From contig JAEWKR010000161.1 of assembly GCA_023457715.1 (NCBI GenBank), positions 1-64,000 on the forward strand: 64,000 nt of DNA. The letters run 5' to 3'. Of this stretch, positions 31,487 through 42,578 are shown in pieces. The first letter of the stretch is position 1. Each line of letters opens with the position of its first letter. The DNA is from Verrucomicrobiota bacterium (lineage in GTDB: Bacteria; Verrucomicrobiota; Verrucomicrobiia; Opitutales; Opitutaceae). The translations under genes and the position numbers were made by a program. The notes beneath the pieces are model-generated. The model was not told the DNA's origin. It saw only the letters and a program-made list of their open reading frames with translations, and did no database searches.

Positions 31487-34486
31487 CTAGAAGCGGCCCT
31501 TCACCCCGAGCATCCAGATGCCGCCGGTGCGGAGGATGCGCTCGAAATTGTCCTCATGCCCATAGTAGGTGTAGACGGATGGCTCGTTGAGGATGTTGCG
31601 GCCGTCGAGGAACAGGGAGACGCGACTGTTCAGCTTGAACTCCACATTGAGGTCCGTGACGAGCCGGTCTTTCTGGTAGATCTCCACGCCGGGGTTCGCG
31701 GCATAGGTCCAGACGCCGGTGACGGGGTTGTAGTTGCGCGAAGGGTTCTGGAGCAGCTTGCCAACCCAGTTGAGGTTCACGCGGCCCGAGAAGCGGCCGT
31801 GGTTGTAGGAAAGGCCGCCGTTGGTGATGACCTTGGCCGAGCCGAGATTGAAGGCCCAATCGTCGAACTTCAGTCGCGTGTGGTTGGCGAAGACGCCAAG
31901 GCCCTTGAGCGCGCCGGGCAGGAACGAGAGCTGTTGCGAATAATCGATCTCGACGCCCGCGTAGTAGGTGGAACGCGCGAGATTGACCGGCGTGTTCAGG
32001 GTGAAGCCGGCGGTGTTGGGAATGCCCGGATACCCGCCCGGCCCGAGAACGACCGGGCTGTTGAACTGGCGATCCTTCAGCCGGGTGTAGAAGACCGACG
32101 CCGAGAGGACGCCGGCCGGCTCAAAATAATATTCGATGCTGCCGTTGAGCGTGCGGGAGCGTTCGGGCTTCAGATCGGGGTTGGTCGCGGTGATGGTGCC
32201 GGTGCCGACATCGCTGAAGCCGGAGACGCCCGGAATGAGGTTGGAGATGTCGGCGCGCGTAATGGCGTCGTGGTACGAGGCGCGGAGGCGCACGTCGCGG
32301 CTGAGATTGTACGACGCATGCAGGTATTTCAGCCACGCATCGTATGACGTGCCCGCGGCCAGAGGCCGATCGGCGACGGGACCGGCCGTGCCGACGCCGC
32401 GACCGTCGCTCTTCGTCGTCTCGTAACGAATGCCGGGGGACAGGTCCCACTTCCCGAGGTGGAAGGTGTCGGAGGCATACGCCGCGTGCGTCGTCTCCTT
32501 GAAATCCCAGTTGCCGCGGAGCCGGGCCTGGTCGTGGTTGCCCACCAGCGCCCACTGGCCGGGGTTTGCGCGGTAGTGGTCGTGGAGTTTCCAGGGACTC
32601 AGCGCACGCACGGCATTGAACGTGCCGCCGAAATCGAAGTCGGTGACGTACTCGTCATCGAGGAAATCAGCCGGCCGGGGATCGTCGGCCGTGCCGAAGA
32701 CGCCGTCGGCGCCCACGGGATTCGCGGTGAGCAGGCCGGCGCGGTAGACGTCGCGAACCATGAGATTGCTCCGGGCGCCGAACTTCAGGGTCTGGGGGAG
32801 CGAGCTGCGTTTCAGGTCATACACGAAATCGGCCCTGGCCGCCCACTGCTGGTCCTTGGAGAAGCGTTCGTGCCAGCCGATCGAGCCGGCGTCGAAGCGG
32901 TAGTTGGCGACGTCGCGCCAGTCGGCGCCGGAGAGCTGCTGGAAGTTCAAGCCCGTGTCGCCGGCGGAACTGCGCGTCATGCGCCAGCCCACGTTATTAA
33001 TGCTCGAGGAGAAATCGGTGAAGTGGCCCTCCGCCCGATTGTCGTACCAGTTGCGCGCGCGCGAGTAATGGAGGCCGATGTCGGCCGTGAGGTCGCCCAC
33101 GCGATGGTTCACCCCCGTGGTGAAGATCGCCGTGTTGCCCTCCTTGGTCATGAACTGGTTCGAATCGATCGAGACCCGGCCGCCCACCACGGTCTGGTCA
33201 GTCCAGGAGCCACCGTCGAGACGGCCGGCGGTGATCTGACCGGCGCCGTTGCGGGTGACGGCGGGGATGCGGAGGTTGAACGTGCGGTTGTAAAACCGGG
33301 CATCGTAGGTCGAGTAATCGACGCGGGCGAAGACGGTCGTATTGTCACCCAGACGGTAATCCAGCCGGAGGTTGTAGTTGCCGCGCTCCGTGGGCTTGGG
33401 CCCGTCCTGGTACCAGATCCGGTTGATGTAAGGCAGAGCCGTGGCGTTGTCGGTCGTGCCGAAAAACCAGATGTGTTTCTGCGCCGCGATCGTATGGCTG
33501 GAGTTGACCCCGACGACGAGGCCGAGCCGTCCGCCGGCCAGCGTGTCGTCCGAGTACTCGAAATTGAAGTTCGGCAGAATCTTGCGGTGGGACTCGTTGT
33601 TCCAGCCCGGCGTTTCGTTCCACTCGGCGTAGTAGGAGTTGGCGGAGAGGGCGACGCGGTAGTCGAAGTGCCGGCCCTTCCGATCGAAGGCGCTCTTGGA
33701 ATTCAGGTTTACCGTGCCGGCAACAGAGGACGGCACATCGGGCGTCGGCGCCTTGGTGAGTTCGACCGTTTCGACGGACGAGATCGACAACTGCTCGAAC
33801 TCGAAGGCGCGGCCGGTGCCGATGTTCGAAGAGCCCGCGCTCGCCGGCTGGAAACCATCGACCAGCACGTTGGCGTATTTCGGATTGAGACCGCGGACGC
33901 GCATGGCCCGGGTGTCCGCCTCGACGTAGTCCATGACCACACCGGGCATGAGCTTGAGGAACTCCCCGACGTTGCCCTCGGAGACGCTGCCGAGCGCGTC
34001 GGCCGAGATGACCTTCGTGAGATTGGGCGCGGCTCGCTGCACCATGATGGCCCGCGCGTTGCCTTCCCGCGTGGTGGAGACCCGGAAGGCATCGAGCTTG
34101 ACGACGCTTCCGTCGGCGACCCCGTACGAGGCGCTGGTGAGCGCGACATCCTGCGTGACGGTCTGCCCGGCGGGCACGGTGACGGGGACATCCTTGGGGT
34201 CCAGTCCGGCATAGGTGACGGTCACCGTGGCCGGGCCGGCCGGCACCCCGGAAAGCCGGTAATGGCCGCCCGCTTCCGCCGTGGTTGTGAGCGCGGTGCC
34301 GGCGACGGTGACGTTGGCGTTGCGCAGATATTCGCCCGTCGCCTCGTTGATAATGCGGCCGCTGATGGTGCCCGTGCCCGCGGTCTGGGCGAGCGCGGGT
34401 GAGACCAGCAGGGCGAACAAGAGATGCCAGAAGCAAGCGATGCCCCAGCGGGCATGCCGAGCCGTTCGGTGTGGGTTGGAGATCAT
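31487..34486 (-). CDS. TonB-dependent outer-membrane receptor with carboxypeptidase-regulatory-like N-domain
   Basis: A 999-aa outer-membrane transporter. A signal peptide (CFWHLLFALLVSPALAQ) is followed by a CarboxypepD_reg-like domain (residues ~38-115, GTISGRIINEATGEYLRNAN), then the plug domain (~150-280; AMRVRGLNPKYANVLVDG, SVETVELTKAPTPDVPSSVA) and a 22-strand barrel to the C-terminal aromatic residue (LGVKGRF). This architecture is strongly expanded in Opitutaceae and usually imports oligosaccharides with energy from TonB/ExbBD. No SusD partner is present. A TonB C-terminal-domain protein is encoded at 42002. The start is ATG 34486 (MISNPHRTA); a longer in-frame start at 34504 is less likely. 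A strong terminator follows. Confidence 0.92.
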   Translation of the reverse strand: MISNPHRTARHARWGIACFWHLLFALLVSPALAQTAGTGTISGRIINEATGEYLRNANVTVAGTALTTTAEAGGHYRLSGVPAGPATVTVTYAGLDPKDVPVTVPAGQTVTQDVALTSASYGVADGSVVKLDAFRVSTTREGNARAIMVQRAAPNLTKVISADALGSVSEGNVGEFLKLMPGVVMDYVEADTRAMRVRGLNPKYANVLVDGFQPASAGSSNIGTGRAFEFEQLSISSVETVELTKAPTPDVPSSVAGTVNLNSKSAFDRKGRHFDYRVALSANSYYAEWNETPGWNNESHRKILPNFNFEYSDDTLAGGRLGLVVGVNSSHTIAAQKHIWFFGTTDNATALPYINRIWYQDGPKPTERGNYNLRLDYRLGDNTTVFARVDYSTYDARFYNRTFNLRIPAVTRNGAGQITAGRLDGGSWTDQTVVGGRVSIDSNQFMTKEGNTAIFTTGVNHRVGDLTADIGLHYSRARNWYDNRAEGHFTDFSSSINNVGWRMTRSSAGDTGLNFQQLSGADWRDVANYRFDAGSIGWHERFSKDQQWAARADFVYDLKRSSLPQTLKFGARSNLMVRDVYRAGLLTANPVGADGVFGTADDPRPADFLDDEYVTDFDFGGTFNAVRALSPWKLHDHYRANPGQWALVGNHDQARLRGNWDFKETTHAAYASDTFHLGKWDLSPGIRYETTKSDGRGVGTAGPVADRPLAAGTSYDAWLKYLHASYNLSRDVRLRASYHDAITRADISNLIPGVSGFSDVGTGTITATNPDLKPERSRTLNGSIEYYFEPAGVLSASVFYTRLKDRQFNSPVVLGPGGYPGIPNTAGFTLNTPVNLARSTYYAGVEIDYSQQLSFLPGALKGLGVFANHTRLKFDDWAFNLGSAKVITNGGLSYNHGRFSGRVNLNWVGKLLQNPSRNYNPVTGVWTYAANPGVEIYQKDRLVTDLNVEFKLNSRVSLFLDGRNILNEPSVYTYYGHEDNFERILRTGGIWMLGVKGRF

Positions 34487-34654
34487 GGGTGGGCCCGCCA
34501 CCACAAGGGTTGGTGTTGGGGGAATGCGGGGCGGGCGCGGGAGTGCAGGACAGCGCGCCCCGGCCGTCTACCCCGTCGGGCGACTGACGGTCCGGCGGAA
34601 CGATCAGCGTTTATCGTTTCCAGTCTTTGATTTCGGGTTCGCAGCCCGCACAAT

Positions 34655-34782
34655 CCGGAAACCCAAAACTCAAAACCCAAAACCAAAGACGAGAGGCCCG
34701 AAACCAGAACCAAGAAACGACAAACCGGAAACGAGAAACCGGGAACGAGAAACCAGAAACTAGAAACCAGAAACTAGAAACC
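34655..34782. repeat. Low-complexity A/C-rich array (AAACCC / GAAACCAGAAACTA)
   Basis: A run of imperfect short units: first CCCAAAACTCAAAACCCAAA, then ACCAGAAACTAGAAACCAG repeated. One strand is almost free of T. It fills the spacer between the divergent upstream side of the TonB receptor and the 3' end of the acetylesterase gene. Similar arrays occur at 48571-48648 and 50729-50848. Confidence 0.7.
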
Positions 34783-34784
34783 GC

Positions 34785-36095
34785 CTACGGCGCGGCGCGC
34801 TGCTGCAGGTAGGCCGGCGGTGGTTCGGGCGCTTCGGGCGACATGACCGTGGCCTCGTCGCGTAGGTGACGCGCGAGTTCGGGCACCTCTGCGCGAATCC
34901 CGCCGACCATCAGGCGCGCCAGCAGATATCCTCCGTACCCGCTCAAGTGCGTGGGATCGGTGAAGGCCTCCCCCACCCGTTCGCCCAGCGCCGTCCAGAG
35001 TCGCTTGCTCGCCGACCACTGGTCGATCAGCGCGACGTTCTCCTGCGCCGCGACCTCCTGCATGGCGCGGGCCCAGCGGCCGACGGTGTCACCATTGGCG
35101 CGCCGTTCCATGGGGGTGACGAGGATCGGCGTGGCGCCGCGGCGGCGGGTTTCCGCGATGAACACGCGCAGGTAGGCGTTGAACGTCGTGCCCGGCTCCG
35201 TGTAGCTCTGCGGCCACTGCGGTTTGGAGTCGTTATGGGCAAACTGGATCAGGAAAAAGTCACCGGGCTTCATCTGGCTCAGCACCTTGTCCATCCGCAG
35301 CCCCGTGATGAAACTTTTGGAGGTCTCGCCGCCTTCGGCACTGTTGCAGACCGCCACCTCGGGCTTGAAGAACTGGCACAGTTGGGTCGGCCAGTTTCCG
35401 CCGGGACCGGAACGCGGGTCCCCCACGGTGGAGTCGCCCGCCACAAACACGGTGGGGACGCGGTCATCGCGCTCGAGTTCAAGGCTGCACAGGGCGGGAC
35501 GCCGGCCGTTGAATTCCAGGGTGAGCCGATCGTCCCAGGTCCTCGCCCCGGGCTCGCTGGCGAGAAACATGTGCACGCGGGTGCCGCCGGGGGCATTCGG
35601 CGGCGGATTGGGCAGCTCGGGCCGCCGCACGTTCGCGTAGAACGTGTGCTTTACGGTGGTCCCAGGCGACGTCTTGACGTCGACCAACATGAGGTGCGCC
35701 GCCTCGGACCGGACGGTGGTCTCCGCGGCGGCCTCGCCGCCCAGGACGACGGTGACGCGGTAGTTCCCTTCGGGAACCTGAACGGAGAAGAAGAACGGGG
35801 CCTGATCGCACGTCACCCCGCCGTCCACGACCGGATCCGCCCCGGACGCGGAGGCCATGGCGACGACCTGCGAGTTGAAATCGAAGCCGTAGCCGCGCTC
35901 GGCGGTGTAGGTATCGTCAGGTCGCACGGCCCGCGCTCCGTCGGTCGCGCGTCCGCCAAAATCGAAATGGCGATGCACAGCCTCCACCGGCAAAGGCGGC
36001 AATGGCCGGTCTTCCGGTCGCTGAGCCGGGAGCAAGGGCACCGCGGTGAGGGCAAGGAGGCCGGACAGAATAAACCGAGGCATGCGAGAAGCCAT
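34785..36095 (-). CDS. SGNH-hydrolase, rhamnogalacturonan acetylesterase-like (CE12 type)
   Basis: A 436-aa secreted esterase. A signal peptide (FILSGLLALTAVPLLPAQ) precedes an N-terminal beta-sandwich (~50-190) beginning HFDFGGRATDGARAV. The SGNH domain then has block I VFVAGDSTVGD (nucleophile Ser), Gly of block II in GGETSKSF, Asn of block III in FAHNDSKPQ, and DPTHLSGYGG with the Asp-His pair of block V. Such enzymes remove acetyl groups from rhamnogalacturonan I. The frame is open further upstream, but the signal sequence supports a start at 36095 or 36083. It may act with the PL26-like lyase and sialate-esterase-type enzyme elsewhere in this window. Confidence 0.88.
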   Translation of the reverse strand: MASRMPRFILSGLLALTAVPLLPAQRPEDRPLPPLPVEAVHRHFDFGGRATDGARAVRPDDTYTAERGYGFDFNSQVVAMASASGADPVVDGGVTCDQAPFFFSVQVPEGNYRVTVVLGGEAAAETTVRSEAAHLMLVDVKTSPGTTVKHTFYANVRRPELPNPPPNAPGGTRVHMFLASEPGARTWDDRLTLEFNGRRPALCSLELERDDRVPTVFVAGDSTVGDPRSGPGGNWPTQLCQFFKPEVAVCNSAEGGETSKSFITGLRMDKVLSQMKPGDFFLIQFAHNDSKPQWPQSYTEPGTTFNAYLRVFIAETRRRGATPILVTPMERRANGDTVGRWARAMQEVAAQENVALIDQWSASKRLWTALGERVGEAFTDPTHLSGYGGYLLARLMVGGIRAEVPELARHLRDEATVMSPEAPEPPPAYLQQRAAP

Positions 36096-36192
36096 GGCCG
36101 CGAGGCGCTTCGTCGCACCGCTGGACCAAGCCGGACAGTACGCCGGATTCCTCATCGCGTCGTCGCACCACCCCGGGGCCACGCGGAGACGT

Positions 36193-37404
36193 TTAGTGGG
36201 CCGCGAGGTCGCGGGCGACTTCGGCGGTCAAGGCCTCGGGGACGTTCGCCAGGGCGGCGAAGCGCGGCCATTGGCGCAGCGCGGCGACACACGCCTCAAT
36301 GATCCCGGGGGCTTCCCGCTTCAGATCGAAACGCGCGGCGAGGTCCTCGAGTTGGGAGCGACGCGCGTGGCGGCGCTCGCCGCAAACCGCGAGGCCGCGC
36401 TCAGGCAGCGGGCAATGCGTCACATCGAAGGCCGGCGCGAGACGCCACTCCCGCCCGCGATAGAGGAAGCCATGGTTTTTGCCATGGTCGTCGTCGTTGC
36501 GCGCCAGCACATTGAAAACGGCGCGCCGGTAGGCCTCCACCACGTCCGCATGGCGGTGGGTCAGTTTGGAGGTCACGCGCAGCAGCGTATCGTAATCAAG
36601 ATCGCCGCCGACGGCGTGCAGCAGGCGCGCGAGCGAGTGATAGTGGATACGCTCGCTGCCGTGTCGATCGAACCGGCGGGACGCGAAATGGACGAGGCCC
36701 GCCGCGGGAAGGAGTCGCGTTTCCGGCACGTCGATCCCCGCGGCGGCCGCCATCCGCGCATACGCGTGCTCGACGCGCGCATCGAGACCCGGGCGGACGA
36801 GCCGGGCCAGGGTAAACTTCACCAGCCACGGCGCAAAGCCCGCAGGGATTTCCCCGGAGCCGGTCCAGACGGAGAAGCCCGCGTTGGTGGTGGTCGGCGA
36901 CGCCAGAGCCACCAGCGCTTTCGGCTGGGCGCCGCCGGCGCTGGTGCCGACGACCGTGAGCGCCTCCGAAAATGTCCCAACCTCCACGGCGCGTTCGGCG
37001 TCTCCGGCGATCCGCTCGAGCTCCACGCTCTCCGACAGATCGGGTCCGTCGCCGGGTTCATACTCGAGCGCGCCCATGCCACGCCGGCCCACATACGCCA
37101 GTTTCATCAGCGGCGTGACGCGGTGGGCCGGTGTTCCCTGGCGGACGAACCAGTCGGTCATGATGCGGTCGCCCCAGGCGTCGGGCAACGAATCCTCAAA
37201 CAACCCCGGCAGCTGATCTCCCGGCACCTCCCCGTCGCGGAACTGCACGCCCGGGCGCAGCGGCAGCTTGAACGGCGAAAGGGCTTCGCCGGCGGCCAGG
37301 AACGAAGGGTCGTACTCGAATCCCAAGTACGTCCGGGAACCGGCGACGATCTCCGCCAGCCGACCCACGTCGCGTCCCTGATAACGCACGCGCAGCGCCT
37401 TCAT
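36193..37404 (-). CDS. hipA: HipA-family serine/threonine kinase toxin
   Basis: A 403-aa HipA-type kinase. The N-terminal subdomain (~1-100) carries FLAAGEALSPFKLPLRPGVQ and LPGLFEDSLPDAWGDR, typical of HipA couple_hipA. The kinase core has GGAQPKALVAL, APWLVKFTL with the ATP-binding Lys, FDRHGSERIHYHSL, the catalytic loop VLARNDDDHGKNHGFLY and the metal site LAPAFDVTH. In characterised systems HipA phosphorylates an aminoacyl-tRNA synthetase and causes growth arrest. Its ATG overlaps the antitoxin stop by 4 bp (ATGA). All key residues are intact, so it is likely functional. Confidence 0.9.
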   Translation of the reverse strand: MKALRVRYQGRDVGRLAEIVAGSRTYLGFEYDPSFLAAGEALSPFKLPLRPGVQFRDGEVPGDQLPGLFEDSLPDAWGDRIMTDWFVRQGTPAHRVTPLMKLAYVGRRGMGALEYEPGDGPDLSESVELERIAGDAERAVEVGTFSEALTVVGTSAGGAQPKALVALASPTTTNAGFSVWTGSGEIPAGFAPWLVKFTLARLVRPGLDARVEHAYARMAAAAGIDVPETRLLPAAGLVHFASRRFDRHGSERIHYHSLARLLHAVGGDLDYDTLLRVTSKLTHRHADVVEAYRRAVFNVLARNDDDHGKNHGFLYRGREWRLAPAFDVTHCPLPERGLAVCGERRHARRSQLEDLAARFDLKREAPGIIEACVAALRQWPRFAALANVPEALTAEVARDLAAH

Positions 37405-37703
37405 GGCTTCAATCGGCGGCGGCCGCGTCGTTTCCTGGGCGCGAGCAACGTCTCGAGCGGAGCACCGGCAAGCGGCGACGCGACGGCGACGGGCGCGAGA
37501 TGGTCGAGGTGACCCAATGCCTCCAGCACCCGCGCCAACCGAAGGAGTGCGATGCGCCCCGTTCGTTCGAACAGCACGTACGTCGGCAGCCGCAGACCGG
37601 CTCTCTCCGCCAGATCCGCCTGCGTCCATCCCCGTTCCAGCCGCCGCTCGCGCACCCGCCGCGCCAACTCCAGGCAGGCCTCCAGCGGGGTTATAAGTGA
37701 CAT
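37401..37703 (-). CDS. hipB: HipB-like antitoxin, XRE-family HTH regulator
   Basis: A 100-aa DNA-binding protein. The XRE helix-turn-helix covers ~20-60 (RRLERGWTQADLAERAGLRL, then YVLFERTGRIALLRLARVLE). A basic C-terminus (RKRRGRRRLKP) could contact HipA or DNA. It precedes hipA in the usual antitoxin-toxin order and should repress the pair. On the minus strand the AT-rich stretch GATAACATAATG runs straight into the ATG, so a -10 box lies almost on the start and the message may be leaderless (inference). The frame is open far upstream, but family sequence starts at MSLITPLEAC. Confidence 0.85.
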   Translation of the reverse strand: MSLITPLEACLELARRVRERRLERGWTQADLAERAGLRLPTYVLFERTGRIALLRLARVLEALGHLDHLAPVAVASPLAGAPLETLLAPRKRRGRRRLKP

Positions 37704-37833
37704 TATGTTATCTGAACTCGCCACAGCATTGGTACAATCGGCAATATAGTAACGGTTAGTCAATCCCTGAGTCCCTTCGAAACCGTTGACCTGGCTCAAA
37801 GCTGCCGACTGCGAATGAGCGTAGGCTGGCACG

Positions 37834-38040
37834 GTGAGTTTCGCCTGTCCCCACTTCGATCTCGAAAACGATTTCTGCCGGCGTCTGAACACCGATTGCG
37901 TGCCGGGGCGGCGCGGCTGCGTCCTGGGTTCGGGCGCGGTGTTTGCCGTACCGGCCGAGGAGCGGGTGCGCCTGAAGGAAGAGGAAAAGCACGCCGCCCT
38001 GCTGCGCGGCCTCGAGCAGGGAAAGAGTCCGGCAACGTGA
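37834..38040 (+). CDS. Small conserved-looking cysteine protein
   Basis: A 68-aa protein starting with GTG. Four cysteines occur in the first third (CPHFDLENDFC, then TDCVPGRRGC), spaced like a small metal-binding knuckle, followed by a charged helix (EERVRLKEEEKHAALLRG). The pattern resembles short Verrucomicrobia proteins I have seen, but I cannot name a family. It is divergent from hipB. Confidence 0.55.
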   Translation: MSFACPHFDLENDFCRRLNTDCVPGRRGCVLGSGAVFAVPAEERVRLKEEEKHAALLRGLEQGKSPAT

Positions 38041-38230
38041 GCAAGCGGGCCCGACACGTTCGAACCGGCTGACGGCGGGACGCGGAAACTCCGACCAAGG
38101 GCGAGTGGATACGCGCTCCACAACGTGTTGCAGGCCTGCGGCACAGCCGCTGCCGTCCGTGCCCGAAGATAATCGGAAGTTGCCTCCGGCAACCGGCCGC
38201 CCGGATAGTAGCCCCACGATCCGCCGGCCT

Positions 38231-41857
<3,627 letters not shown>

Positions 41858-42001
41858 AGGCGGGACAACGTACTCAAGTCAGTCGGATCTGAGGATGTAG
41901 TCCCGGGTTTACGCGGAATGCCCTGGCTTTATTGCGGGTGAAATCTGGAGTGGCGTCGCCGCGTGCCTTGTCCTCGCGCGCGTAATCGCTTCATTCGGTC
42001 C

Positions 42002-42547
42002 ATGGTGATGTCCGCTGCTTTCCGCCGCCTGTTGTTGGTCCTCGCCGCCGTGGTCGCGACGGTTCCGCTCCTCGAGGCCGCCCGGGCCAAGCGGGTCCGG
42101 CCCGAGCCGTTCCAGATCGCCGTGCCGGAGCTCCCGTTTCCGGAGTTCGTGTCGCCGTCCGAGACGCCGTACACCCTGACCGGCGGGAAATCGGGCCGCC
42201 CGGCGGTGGGCGAAGCCGCCAGCTTCGACGTGGTGATTGAACTGGCCGAGGAAAGTTCGCTCGTGGAGCGCGCGCCACAGGCCCGGCTGCCGGCGGCTGC
42301 CTTTGTGCGGTATCCGACTTCGATGCTGTGGTCTGCCAGAACGGGCGAAGTCCTCATCAGGGTGGCAGTTGACGAGACTGGGAACGTCGGTTCGGTGCAG
42401 CTCCTTCGCGCGTCGGAGCCGCAGTTCGGCGCGGCGGTGGTCAAGGGTCTGCCGCGCTACCGTTTCTCGCCGGCGACCAGCGACGGGATGCCGGTGGCCT
42501 TCCGCGGAACCTACAAGGTGCGGTTCGTGTTGCCGGAGGGAGACTAA
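42002..42547 (+). CDS. TonB C-terminal-domain (energy transducer-like) protein
   Basis: A 181-aa secreted or membrane-anchored protein. A hydrophobic N-terminal segment (RLLLVLAAVVATVPLLEAA) is followed by a linker, then a TonB_C domain at ~105-180 (TGEVLIRVAVDETGNVGSVQ, LPRYRFSPATSDGMPVAF). It lacks the long Pro-rich spacer of a classical TonB. It may be an auxiliary transducer or a stand-alone TonB_C protein of the kind common in Verrucomicrobia. It lies between the hybrid kinase and the Sel1 gene without obvious operon partners. Start ATG 42002 (MVMSAAF) or 42008. Confidence 0.78.
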   Translation: MVMSAAFRRLLLVLAAVVATVPLLEAARAKRVRPEPFQIAVPELPFPEFVSPSETPYTLTGGKSGRPAVGEAASFDVVIELAEESSLVERAPQARLPAAAFVRYPTSMLWSARTGEVLIRVAVDETGNVGSVQLLRASEPQFGAAVVKGLPRYRFSPATSDGMPVAFRGTYKVRFVLPEGD

Positions 42548-42578
42548 CCGCCACCGGCACACGAGACGCTCTTTGGCG

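Noticed and set aside
34866..36302. Long plus-strand open frame opposite the acetylesterase gene
   Set aside because: Product is arginine/histidine/glycine-rich with no domain; it is the GC-driven shadow of the real minus-strand gene.
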